Shown piece after piece: positions 1-6,071 of a stretch of 8,727 bases of DNA. The position numbers and the translations under genes are program-made. The notes under the pieces are model-generated. The model had not been told where the DNA came from. It searched no databases and was given only the letters and a program-made list of their open reading frames with translations. Each line of letters starts with the position of its first letter. Position 1 is the first letter of the stretch. The DNA is from an uncultured Christensenella sp. (GTDB lineage: Bacteria; Bacillota; Clostridia; Christensenellales; Borkfalkiaceae), in contig CAJUHT010000032.1 of NCBI GenBank assembly GCA_910586035.1, positions 1 to 8,727 of the forward strand, given 5' to 3'.

Positions 1-194
1 AAGCTGGCGCGAACGTGCAAAAACTTATAAAAGCGCAATTCCCAGATTACTACGACTATTTCAATAAACATTTTGATTGGAATGACCTTGACGGTATACT
101 TGACTTCCTGTACTTCCACGCAAAAATTTTACACGTTGTCGAAGCTCAAAAGCTTATAGACCTAATCGAAAGCAACTGCGAGATAAAAAAATGA
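1..194 (+). CDS. orf91, 3' part (continuation of the gene at 8646)
   Basis: The frame is open from the first base: bases 1-2 complete the codon begun at 8727, and 63 further codons run to TGA 192-194. This part is acidic and rich in aromatic residues (QFPDYYDYFNKHFDWNDLDG, then a helix containing FLYFHAKILHVVEAQKLIDL). It has no membrane span or known motif. The stop overlaps the ATG of the next gene (ATGA at 191-194), the tight coupling typical of phage operons. If the molecule is not circular, this is simply the 3' end of a gene that starts outside the window. Function unknown. Confidence 0.7.
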   Translation, partial: AGANVQKLIKAQFPDYYDYFNKHFDWNDLDGILDFLYFHAKILHVVEAQKLIDLIESNCEIKK

Positions 195-374
195 TTAAAG
201 TCAGATTGCACGGAAAACCCAAAAGTAAAACAATTTGCGGACTATCTGGAAAGCCTTTCGCCTTGCGTAAAAGTTTTAGCGCACTCGGACGGATATGCCG
301 ACCGCGGCAAAAGCTCATACATACGGGTATATATGGATATCGATTATAAAGTGCTAAAAGCAATTGAGAAATAA
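191..374 (+). pseudogene. small phage protein gene with a frame break (DUF3970-like)
   Basis: ATG 191 overlaps the stop of orf91 and opens a frame starting MIKVRLHGKPK that ends at TAA 347-349 after 52 codons of poor-quality sequence. From about 213 the neighbouring frame reads much better to TAA 372-374: VKQFADYLESL, then a C-terminus with NRG-like ADRGKSSYIRVYMDIDY. The two halves together look like one small protein of a family seen in Firmicutes phages, from memory DUF3970 (G-x-P-x-x-V start, R-x-S-x-YVRVY end). Going from one half to the other needs a +1 shift near 212-225, a run of A and C tracts (GGAAAACCCAAAAGTAAAA). A two-base deletion just after the CCCAAA would explain it. It could instead be an assembly error or programmed +1 frameshifting. 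Confidence 0.55.
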
Positions 375-375
375 A

Positions 376-400
376 CGGGCGGAAAGCCGTCCGCAGGAGG
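376..400 (+). promoter_or_regulatory. intercistronic hairpin and ribosome site for the 411 gene
   Basis: A 7-bp hairpin (CGGGCGG at 376-382, loop AAAG, CCGTCCG at 387-393, one G-T pair) stands just after the stop of the broken gene. It is followed directly by CAGGAGG at 394-400, ten bases before ATG 411. It has no T tract, so it is more likely an mRNA processing or stability element than a terminator. It marks the border between early and structural genes. Confidence 0.5.
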
Positions 401-410
401 ATATAAAAGA

Positions 411-1487
411 ATGACAAAAGGTTTTATGAAAGGCGTTGCAACCGTTTTAGGCGTTGCAATTTTGGCGGGCGCCGTATGCGCCGCGGGCTACTGTTCCAGG
501 AACGACGACGGCAAGTGGTTTAAAAATAGCGACCTCGCTTCTTGGCACTGGTCGGATAAGGACAAGCCGCAAACTCAAACTTGGGGCGGCGTTATAGACA
601 ACGTCGGCAACGAACTCAACACGGAAACAACGTATGCAATGCCCGCAGCAATGGCGTTTTATTCCACCACTGCACCCGAAACGGCAGCGAGCTTGAAGCT
701 CTCTTCCCCCTCGGTTACTGTTACTTGCTCTCATAATTTTGAATTTAACAATATTAAAGTTGATTGGTCTATTGAATATCCGAGCGGCGCAAGCGCTTCG
801 GACGTTGTAACCGTTACGCCTGAAAGCGACGGTAGCACGCGCGCTACCGTGCAATGCTCCGCCCATTTCGATACGCAAATTACGCTTAAAGCAACCTTGC
901 GCGGGAATACTGAAAAAACGGCTACGTGTACCATTGACTATATTAAGCGTATTGACAAATTAAATAACATCTATATTTGCGGTAGTGATTTTGACGAAGA
1001 CAGCGGCATAGGTTGTACGCCCACTTTTAGTATTGGAACAATTAGCGGCAATTTAACTGTTAGTACGGTAACTTATAGACTTTTAGACTTATTTGAAGAC
1101 GAAGTTAAAAGTTATTTAAAATTTGATATTGCTTTTAGCAATTATATTGCGCACGATTTAATTTTAAATAATTCTTTTGAAAGCACTGGCGAAAATTTCA
1201 ATTACAGTATGTTTATCAAAAATTTTGATAACTACGACGAAGCCCACAAGAATGCAATTTATTACGCTTGGAACGCTGCTTTTAAAAATGGTAACTATAC
1301 TAAAAACAAACGTAGCAATATTATACTTGACGTTGAAATAGAGTTACTTTATAACGGCAATTCTATTCAAACATTTGCCGAAACAGATTATATTGGAACA
1401 GATAATCTTGCTAATCAATTATGTGGTGAATATTATGCCGACGGAATTGCGCCAGACCTAACGTTAAATACTAACGTTGCGCTTTAA
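411..1487 (+). CDS. membrane-anchored Ig-like phage surface protein
   Basis: 358 residues. Start ATG 411 is supported by AGGAGG at 395-400. A basic N-terminus (MTKGFMKG) leads into a hydrophobic helix at about 8-28 that ends in two cysteines, a signal anchor or signal peptide. A short linker with W-rich SDLASWHWSDKDKP follows. Residues about 90-185 form a beta-rich Ig/Big-type module: LSSPSVTVTCSH, then a repeated ATVQCS / TATCTIDY cysteine pattern. Residues about 186-358 are a separate Asn- and Tyr-rich beta domain that I do not recognise. Similar anchored Ig-like proteins occur in Firmicutes phages with unclear roles. The gene lies first in the structural block, eight bases before the pIII-position gene, so a virion or host-surface role is likely. 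The last third is clearly AT-richer than the first, which suggests domain swapping. Confidence 0.75.
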   Translation: MTKGFMKGVATVLGVAILAGAVCAAGYCSRNDDGKWFKNSDLASWHWSDKDKPQTQTWGGVIDNVGNELNTETTYAMPAAMAFYSTTAPETAASLKLSSPSVTVTCSHNFEFNNIKVDWSIEYPSGASASDVVTVTPESDGSTRATVQCSAHFDTQITLKATLRGNTEKTATCTIDYIKRIDKLNNIYICGSDFDEDSGIGCTPTFSIGTISGNLTVSTVTYRLLDLFEDEVKSYLKFDIAFSNYIAHDLILNNSFESTGENFNYSMFIKNFDNYDEAHKNAIYYAWNAAFKNGNYTKNKRSNIILDVEIELLYNGNSIQTFAETDYIGTDNLANQLCGEYYADGIAPDLTLNTNVAL

Positions 1488-1495
1488 GGTGAGCT

Positions 1496-3031
1496 ATGAG
1501 AGCGGGGCGCACGTTTAATAATTTAATCGCGGTTATCGTTCTGATAGCCGCAACCTTAATCGCTTTATATAGCGGCGTAGGCGTTTCCTACGCCGCTACA
1601 ACCAATTACAGCAACGTTTTGTACGATTTAAAACGCGACAGCAATTTTAACGTTACAAACTACCCCGCTGTCGCTGACGATTACAGCCTTAACGTCATTC
1701 AGATTGCAGAAAGCACGGACGGCGAGCTGCTTATTTACGTTTACCAACCAGCCGCTAAAAATAAACTGCTTGTTGCAAGCTCTATAAACTTAGCCAAGGA
1801 ACAAAACAACACCGCAAAGCTTGAATATAAAAATTACCCTTTGGAGCTAATCAACTCTGCGGGCGTTTTCTTTAAATACCGCGTAAATGGCTTCGAGCTA
1901 AGCTCCGCCCCTCTTCGATTTTATAACGTATCCAACATTTTACGACCGTTTGACAAAACCATTGACGAACCGCCCGCAGCGGGAAGCATATCCGAGGTAA
2001 AAAACCGCGTAGGGCAATGCTGGACGGCGCGAACAGTTAACGATAACGTTGAATATTCAATGACAGACAGCGAGGTTGTAGAAATTACAAAAAAGTACGT
2101 TGGCTTCTTCGATTACTTCGACGGCGCAAGCCCCAGCATAGGCTGGGAAACGCTTTTAGGCAAGATTGAAATAAACGGTACGCACACTATACGCAATTTT
2201 GTAGCGTTTTCAACTGACCGCAATATAGATAAGCTTATGGAAGTTGAATTGCAATATTCCCTGCAAGATTATTCTTATTCAATTTGCGCTAACCCTCTAT
2301 GCTTATATTCAGGACACCCTTATAAAACCATTTACGACAAGAAAAAGGGCGAAATTATACAGCAAGCCCCCGTTACGTTAGACGAAAGAGAAGTAACGAA
2401 CAACCCGCAGGGCTGGGGCGGCAATAGATATTCTTGGAAAACAATTCAGACAACCGAAGAGTTTATTGCAGGCGCAGACAGCGGCAACTACACGTTGACA
2501 ACCGAAGGCGCAAACGACGTTGCTGGCACGCAATGGGTTTTAAACTTCTACGACGCCGTTTTTACCGTTACGGGCAATTTATCGCCGTTAGACAATCAAG
2601 TGCATTGGAAAGGGAAAACTGCAAGCAACGTTATGATATTGCGGCTGTTGTTTGAAACGGAGGGCAAAACGTACAATTTAGGCGTTGTTGATAATAAGCA
2701 AACGGGCGACGGCAAACCCGACAACGTTAAAAAAGAAAACGGTTTACCCAAATGGGCTGTTATTGTGATTATTATCGGCGTTGTCATAGCCGCGTTAATT
2801 GCTCTTATTGTACTTGCCATTTTTTTCCCGCCCGTCGGTAAAGCTTTGATACAGATTTTAAAATACCTATTCATCGGCTTATGGTACGTAATCTCCGCGC
2901 CGTTCCGCCTGATTGCGTTAATCGTTCGGAAGAGTTCAGAACGCAAGGAAGCCGCGCCCTCTAAGGCTAAGCCCTCGAAGAGCCGCAAGAAAAAAGCGCC
3001 TAAACGTAAAAAGGCAGGCAAATGTAAATGA
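1496..3031 (+). CDS. secreted, C-terminally anchored protein in the pIII (adsorption) position
   Basis: 511 residues from ATG 1496 with AAGGTGAG just upstream. The N-terminus is a classic signal peptide (basic start, hydrophobic 10-25, likely cleavage after SYA or SYAA at 33-34). Residues 35-415 are a large extracellular region with three cysteines (GQCW; ICANPLC) and no motif that I know. Residues about 420-443 form a strong membrane span. A second hydrophobic helix lies at about 452-477, followed by a 34-residue, strongly Lys/Arg-rich tail. Signal peptide, big ectodomain and C-terminal anchor are the architecture of filamentous-phage adsorption proteins (pIII). The order 511-62-Zot matches gIII-gVI-gI. 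The role is therefore inferred from architecture and position, not from sequence identity. The long basic tail is unusual for pIII. The stop overlaps the next start at 3028. Confidence 0.75.
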   Translation: MRAGRTFNNLIAVIVLIAATLIALYSGVGVSYAATTNYSNVLYDLKRDSNFNVTNYPAVADDYSLNVIQIAESTDGELLIYVYQPAAKNKLLVASSINLAKEQNNTAKLEYKNYPLELINSAGVFFKYRVNGFELSSAPLRFYNVSNILRPFDKTIDEPPAAGSISEVKNRVGQCWTARTVNDNVEYSMTDSEVVEITKKYVGFFDYFDGASPSIGWETLLGKIEINGTHTIRNFVAFSTDRNIDKLMEVELQYSLQDYSYSICANPLCLYSGHPYKTIYDKKKGEIIQQAPVTLDEREVTNNPQGWGGNRYSWKTIQTTEEFIAGADSGNYTLTTEGANDVAGTQWVLNFYDAVFTVTGNLSPLDNQVHWKGKTASNVMILRLLFETEGKTYNLGVVDNKQTGDGKPDNVKKENGLPKWAVIVIIIGVVIAALIALIVLAIFFPPVGKALIQILKYLFIGLWYVISAPFRLIALIVRKSSERKEAAPSKAKPSKSRKKKAPKRKKAGKCK

Positions 3032-3216
3032 CGGTATTTTTTATTATCGCTTTTATCGTTATGTTGTTTACGCGGCTCTTGTTCGGCGCGTTCGTAGACA
3101 AGGTTGCCGTGTTCGCTAAGCTCCTTGCGCCGCTGACTTGGGTTACCGTCGGCTTCGGAATATTTTCCGCCGTATTTATAGGCATTGAAATTTACAATAA
3201 GATTAAAAGAAAATGA
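3028..3216 (+). CDS. small two-span membrane protein (pVI position)
   Basis: 62 residues. ATG 3028 overlaps the upstream stop (ATGA), and its own stop overlaps the Zot start at 3213 (ATGA). Expression is therefore probably by translational coupling. It has two hydrophobic segments, about residues 3-22 and 33-53, a short charged turn (FVDKV) between them and a basic end (NKIKRK). It has no cleavable signal and no acidic N-terminus, so it does not look like a typical major coat protein. Its place between the pIII-position gene and the assembly ATPase fits a pVI-like minor coat or virion-release protein. Because the Zot protein next to it has no membrane span, it may instead supply the membrane anchor for the assembly ATPase. 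Confidence 0.7.
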   Translation: MTVFFIIAFIVMLFTRLLFGAFVDKVAVFAKLLAPLTWVTVGFGIFSAVFIGIEIYNKIKRK

Positions 3217-3929
3217 GCGATTTAAACAGCGTGTTCGGCGACAGGGGCGCAGGAAAAAGCGCGTTTTTAATGCACATAGTCGCAACCACTTACTTTGACC
3301 GCGGGCAGGAGATTTTGGAACGTTCGCGGCGTATAATCGAAGAAGAAAACAAAACGCGAAAAACCAAATTAAAGCTACCCGACAAAGTACCTATTTATTG
3401 CAATTTCAAATGCAGAATACCCAACCCTGACGGCAGTTTTTACGAGCCGTATTATATCAAAGGCTCTGATATTGGCATAGGAAAGAAATATAAAAAATTC
3501 TATCCTTGCGCGGTAATAGTCATAGACGAAGCACAAAACGAGTTTAACTCTAAAAACGATTTGCCGCGCGCGGTGTCGGCGTTCTTCGAGAAGAGCCGAC
3601 ACGCAGATTTTGAGATATGGGTAGCTTCGCAACGCCCAATTTTAATAAATAAGGATATACGCGACCTAAGCAGACACTTTATACAAATTTGCAAGCTCGA
3701 TAAGACGGTTGCGCACTTCGATATTATATGCGATTTAAAATGGCACTGCCGCGAGTTTGATAGCCGCGCCGACGTGGACAAGTACACAGAGCTTTCAAAG
3801 TACGATAAAACGGATACGGTTAGCTACCGTGAAACCGTCTACAACGCTTCGGGCGAGGTGTTGGACTATTACGACAGTAAAACGTACAGAACAGATTATT
3901 TGCCGTTAGAGGGTGAAAATTATGCGTAA
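3213..3929 (+). CDS. zot: Zot/pI-type filamentous phage assembly ATPase
   Basis: 238 residues, a member of the Zot/pI family of P-loop NTPases that power extrusion of filamentous virions through the inner membrane. Walker A is GDRGAGKSAF (residues 9-18, Lys15). Walker B is AVIVIDEAQ (100-108, Asp105-Glu106). The family's downstream block FFEKSRHADFEIWVASQRP, with the IRDLSRH stretch that follows, covers about 124-154. The start is the ATG in the ATGA overlap with the 62-residue gene. The protein is short for the family, and no transmembrane segment follows the ATPase domain, whereas pI proteins normally carry one. A partner, probably the 62-residue protein, would have to anchor it. This gene is the best evidence that the element is inovirus-like. 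Confidence 0.88.
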   Translation: MSDLNSVFGDRGAGKSAFLMHIVATTYFDRGQEILERSRRIIEEENKTRKTKLKLPDKVPIYCNFKCRIPNPDGSFYEPYYIKGSDIGIGKKYKKFYPCAVIVIDEAQNEFNSKNDLPRAVSAFFEKSRHADFEIWVASQRPILINKDIRDLSRHFIQICKLDKTVAHFDIICDLKWHCREFDSRADVDKYTELSKYDKTDTVSYRETVYNASGEVLDYYDSKTYRTDYLPLEGENYA

Positions 3930-4596
3930 TAAAAAGAAAAGCAAACGGCGGGAACGTTATATACCGCTATCTGACATTGAGAAAATCGACGATAAGTATT
4001 TGACGGAAATGGAAAACGTAAAAAGGCGGTTAAACAACGTTAAGGACGAAGCTATAATAAACGCCGTTTTTAACGTGCTGTTGAGCTCTTATAACGCGGT
4101 TATAGAAATTCAAACGCTTGAACGCGAAGTTGATTACGATATAAAATGCGCGAAAATCGAAGCACGGCGAAAAGAGTTAAAGCCTTGGCGGCGTTGTTGG
4201 CTATGGCGGTTGATAGGTCGCCCGCTCACCAACAGGGCGCAGGATATAATCGAGGAGCGCGCCGCAGTTGAGGCTGATATTATACATACCGAAGCGGAAA
4301 GCGCAATCGATGAGGAGCGCAAGAAACTTCCGCAGGACGAGGAAAAAAGACTATCTGCACGCAAGATAAAAAGCAGAATGCGCGACAAGTTGAAAGCAGT
4401 TATTGAAACGGCGGACAATGCAGACACAAGCGAAGTGTTTACCGAACTTGAAAACGTTCCGCCCGCGCAGGATAACGCAAACGTTGCCGAGCAAACAGAA
4501 GAACAGCCGCAACAACAAATGCGTTTGGACGAGCTAATGCCTGTACAAACACGCCGCCCGCGACCACCGAGGAATTGCCGAAAACCGACAAAGTAA
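3922..4596 (+). CDS. charged helical protein of unknown function, end of structural operon
   Basis: 224 residues from ATG 3922, which overlaps the end of the Zot gene by eight bases. A GTG at 3913 is in frame, but GAGGGTG at 3909-3915 is best spaced for the ATG. The N-terminus is very basic (MRNKKKSKRRERY). The middle is long, charged and helical with coiled-coil character (LEREVDYDIKCAKIEARRKE; AESAIDEERKKLPQDEEKR) and contains a short Trp/Arg-rich patch (WRRCWLWRLIGRP). The tail is Gln/Glu/Pro-rich and probably disordered. I do not recognise the family. As the last gene of the assembly block it might serve in DNA packaging, assembly or regulation. The basic ends would allow nucleic-acid contact. 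Confidence 0.65.
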   Translation: MRNKKKSKRRERYIPLSDIEKIDDKYLTEMENVKRRLNNVKDEAIINAVFNVLLSSYNAVIEIQTLEREVDYDIKCAKIEARRKELKPWRRCWLWRLIGRPLTNRAQDIIEERAAVEADIIHTEAESAIDEERKKLPQDEEKRLSARKIKSRMRDKLKAVIETADNADTSEVFTELENVPPAQDNANVAEQTEEQPQQQMRLDELMPVQTRRPRPPRNCRKPTK

Positions 4597-4627
4597 GGAC
4601 AAAGAGCCGACCACAACGGCAACGACA

Positions 4628-4787
4628 CCCCTTTATTAGCAAAAAAGAAAGGGGAAATAGACAAGCGCGCCCGCATTGGCGGACAGCGCAGTTGACAAGG
4701 CGGGCGCGCTGTATTGTTTTAAAATAATCGGGGACACGGGGCAGAGCCCCGCGCCGCATTAAAAACGGTTGCCGAAATCGCCAACCG
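4628..4787. other. hairpin cluster after the structural operon; candidate packaging signal or origin
   Basis: Four inverted repeats follow one another in 160 bases. (1) CCCCTTT 4628-4634 with AAAGGGG 4648-4654. (2) AGCGCGCCCGC 4664-4674 with GCGGGCGCGCT 4700-4710, eleven perfect pairs, extended by AC 4661-4662 with GT 4711-4712 and followed by a T-rich stretch. (3) CGGGGC 4737-4742, loop AGA, GCCCCG 4746-4751. (4) CGGTTG 4766-4771 with CAACCG 4782-4787. In Ff phages the packaging hairpin and the origins lie just after the assembly genes, so the GC-rich hairpin 2 is the best packaging-signal candidate. It could also act as the terminator of the structural operon. Confidence 0.5.
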
Positions 4788-4817
4788 CATAATAAAACTA
4801 TAAGAACGGAAAACAAA

Positions 4818-5048
4818 ATGAGAACCGACAAAATAAATTATGCCTGCGACGATTGCAAAACCGCCCGCGCCGTATTCAGAAGCGACGAAAAAGCGCGTAA
4901 AGCTGGTTGGGCGGTGGCACGTAATAATGTAACTTGCTATTGCCCTGCGTGCGCCCCAGCTCATAGGCTCGGCGGCGCGAACGGCAAACATACCAAACCA
5001 AAGCAATGGCTTCCGAAAGGCTACGAGCAAATTAAAATAGATATTTAA
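4818..5048 (+). CDS. small zinc-ribbon-like protein
   Basis: 76 residues. The pattern CDDC (residues 10-13) and CYCPAC (about 40-45) gives two paired-cysteine knuckles about 27 residues apart, as in zinc-ribbon or rubredoxin-like folds. Between them is a charged helix (RSDEKARKAGW). The C-terminus is basic and probably flexible (GGANGKHTKPKQWLPKGY). The protein has no signal peptide or span, so it is probably cytoplasmic. Small proteins of this type are common in Firmicutes phages and plasmids as nucleic-acid or protein binders, with no firm function. The ribosome site is weak (AACGGAA before ATG 4818). It lies between the hairpin cluster and a strong terminator and may be transcribed alone. 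Confidence 0.65.
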   Translation: MRTDKINYACDDCKTARAVFRSDEKARKAGWAVARNNVTCYCPACAPAHRLGGANGKHTKPKQWLPKGYEQIKIDI

Positions 5049-5126
5049 AATGCTACTTATATTATTTATGCGCTACGTGCGGCGCGTTCACCAGAACAAA
5101 GCACACAACAATTTAAAAAAAATTAT

Positions 5127-5161
5127 GGTGAGTTAGGCTCTATGCTTAACTCACCTTTTTT
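5127..5161 (+). terminator. Rho-independent terminator ending the rightward operon
   Basis: GGTGAGTTAGGC (5127-5138), loop TCTAT, GCTTAACTCACC (5144-5155): twelve pairs with one G-T, followed by six T at 5156-5161. An A run lies upstream at 5115-5122, so it may also work leftward. Confidence 0.9.
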
Positions 5162-5163
5162 AA

Positions 5164-5215
5164 TTACACCACAATATATAGTGTAACTTAACTTTATATA
5201 ACTACAATATATAGT
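5164..5215. repeat. AT-rich repeated near-palindromes
   Basis: ACAATATATAGT occurs at 5171-5182 and 5204-5215, start-to-start 33 bases or about three helical turns. The first copy sits inside the inverted repeat TTACAC (5164-5169) with GTGTAA (5181-5186). The second is itself a near-palindrome (ACTACAATATATAGT 5201-5215). These could be iterons or a regulator site upstream of the large RNA. No protein that binds them is identified. Confidence 0.55.
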
Positions 5216-5218
5216 TTT

Positions 5219-5235
5219 TGGCGACTTGCTCGCCA
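5219..5235. other. CTTG-loop hairpin, part of a possible origin region
   Basis: TGGCGA (5219-5224), loop CTTGC, TCGCCA (5230-5235), next to the AT-rich repeats. A small hairpin beside AT-rich iteron-like repeats is the usual look of a rolling-circle origin. No nick site can be assigned because no initiator protein is recognised. Confidence 0.35.
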
Positions 5236-5274
5236 CCACATATAGAAAAATTTTGATAATTAGACAAGCGAAAT

Positions 5275-5304
5275 TTGCAAAAATAGGGCTTGCCTTATTA
5301 TAAA
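5275..5304 (+). promoter_or_regulatory. candidate promoter for the large structured RNA
   Basis: TTGCAA (5275-5280), an 18-base spacer and TATAAA (5299-5304). Four and five of six bases match the housekeeping consensus. Transcription would begin near 5311, just before the first GC-rich helix. Confidence 0.4.
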
Positions 5305-5310
5305 AGTACG

Positions 5311-5934
5311 CTTTTTTGCGGAACGCACAATTGAATAGCCGAACGCGTTCGGCGGGGTTGGGCTTATACCACCACCAGCAACCCCGAAATAAAAGCCTGG
5401 TGTGCGGGCAACTCTATCCCGAAGGCAAGTTAATGAAAGATAGGGCGTGTAACTATGGTTATGCGGTCGTGTCTGGCGACGTTAAATAATCAAGTAGGCA
5501 AAGGCAGTGCGATAGCGTAAGCTGGGGGTCTGATACTTGTTGCCGTTCGGGTCAATGGGCGGCGGGCGTTGGTTTCTGAATTGAGCCAACGCGGGCAACA
5601 GATAACGAAAGCGCACGAAAGCGGCAACGTACGGGGAATTACCGAGGTTGTATTCGTGTTTTTTCACTCTGAACAATGAGCAAGGGGGCAAAATGCCCTT
5701 TTGTTGGTTCAGGGGTGAACTCTGCGCTCGTGCGGACGAAGAGGAATTGCGGCGGTTGGCTAAGCGGTTGCGAGAACTACTCCCCTTACCTAAGCTGATT
5801 GCGAGGTTAGCTTTTGGCAATGCGACCAAAGTTATTGCTGGGTGTAGAGGAAAGAGGGTTGGGGGAAAACCCCTGCGGGGTTGTCCCCGTATTTGCGACT
5901 TGTTCGCACAGAACGGCTTGCCGTTCTGCCTTTT
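5311..5934 (+). ncRNA. candidate large structured RNA (about 620 nt)
   Basis: About 620 bases without a convincing gene but dense in nested helices on the plus strand. They are: the perfect 16-base palindrome GCCGAACGCGTTCGGC (5338-5353); GGGGTTG/CAACCCC (5354-5360 with 5379-5385); AGC-GTAA-GCT with a GNRA-type loop near 5513-5523; TGTTGCC/GGCAACA (5538-5544 with 5594-5600) enclosing GCGTTGG/CCAACGC (5566-5572 with 5586-5592); an extended hairpin around AAGGGGGC/GCCCTTTT (5682-5689 with 5695-5702); CGGGG/CCCCG (5876-5880 with 5885-5889); TGCGA/TCGCA (5894-5898 with 5904-5908); and a closing CTTG-loop hairpin. A promoter precedes it and a terminator-like hairpin ends it. Phage-borne large ornate RNAs of similar size and tRNA-near location are known (ROOL, GOLLD), but I cannot confirm membership by eye. 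It might instead be a replication-control or origin RNA. Confidence 0.4.
5909..5934 (+). terminator. terminator-like hairpin at the end of the large RNA
   Basis: CAGAACGG (5909-5916), tetraloop CTTG, CCGTTCTG (5921-5928): eight perfect pairs followed by CCTTTT. The T tract is short, so termination may be partial. Confidence 0.6.
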
Positions 5935-5960
5935 ATGATAAATTAACACCGCAACATTGT

Positions 5961-5985
5961 CGCGGCTTGACTTACCGCGTTTTTT
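5961..5985 (+). terminator. terminator hairpin overlapping the toxin-gene promoter
   Basis: CGCGG (5961-5965), a nine-base loop, CCGCG (5975-5979) and six T (5980-5985). It would insulate the peptide gene from readthrough of the large RNA. The loop contains the -35 box of the next promoter. Confidence 0.55.
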
Positions 5986-6000
5986 GTCGTAAAATATAAT
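5967..6000 (+). promoter_or_regulatory. promoter of the small toxin-like gene
   Basis: TTGACT (5967-5972), a 17-base spacer and TAAAAT (5990-5995), five of six matches in each box. A perfect TATAAT (5995-6000) overlaps but lacks a well-spaced -35. The start of transcription is expected around 6002-6008. Confidence 0.6.
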
Positions 6001-6001
6001 T

Positions 6002-6068
6002 CCTGCTTACGCAGGGGGTACGACAGGGCGACCTGTGGTGGTTAGCACTTCCTACAAAAGGAGGTGAT
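6002..6068 (+). promoter_or_regulatory. structured 5' leader with a sequestered ribosome site
   Basis: Three successive hairpins: CCTGC-TTAC-GCAGG (6002-6015), ACAGG-GCGA-CCTGT with a GNRA loop (6023-6036), and CACTTCCT (6046-6053), loop ACAAA, AGGAGGTG (6059-6066). The last one buries an almost complete anti-rRNA match (AAGGAGGTGAT, 6058-6068) in an eight-pair stem with one G-T. Translation of the 34-codon gene would be blocked unless the stem opens, as is known for several type I toxin mRNAs. Confidence 0.65.
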
Positions 6069-6071
6069 TTT

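Noticed and set aside
1..374. TGA readthrough joining orf91 to the following frame
   Set aside because: The frame after TGA 192-194 is open, but the overlapping ATG 191 start and the family-like MIKVRLHG beginning fit a separate gene with a shift better.
447..878. 143-codon minus-strand frame opposite the Ig-like gene
   Set aside because: Shadow of the plus-strand gene. Its residue pattern is implausible and it has no ribosome site.
4134..5030. Overlapping minus-strand frames of 100-180 codons
   Set aside because: They lie antisense to the 224-residue and zinc-ribbon genes and are Ser/Cys-rich artefacts.
5171..5215. CRISPR array
   Set aside because: Only two short AT-rich repeats, no spacers of regular length and no cas genes.
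5311..5934. Group I or group II intron
   Set aside because: The folded look is intron-like, but I could not find a convincing domain V, conserved 5' end, intron-encoded protein or interrupted gene.
5648..5938. 96-codon open frame on the plus strand
   Set aside because: Lacks a ribosome site, is interrupted by strong hairpins and has no recognisable motif. Better explained as part of the structured RNA.
5482..5949. 155-codon open frame on the minus strand
   Set aside because: No ribosome site, composition unlike a protein (Pro/Arg/Asn-rich low-complexity), and it lies antisense to the helix-rich region. Probably chance.
5967..6000. TTGACT paired with TATAAT 5995-6000
   Set aside because: The spacing is 22 bases, too long. 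The overlapping TAAAAT at 5990-5995 gives 17.
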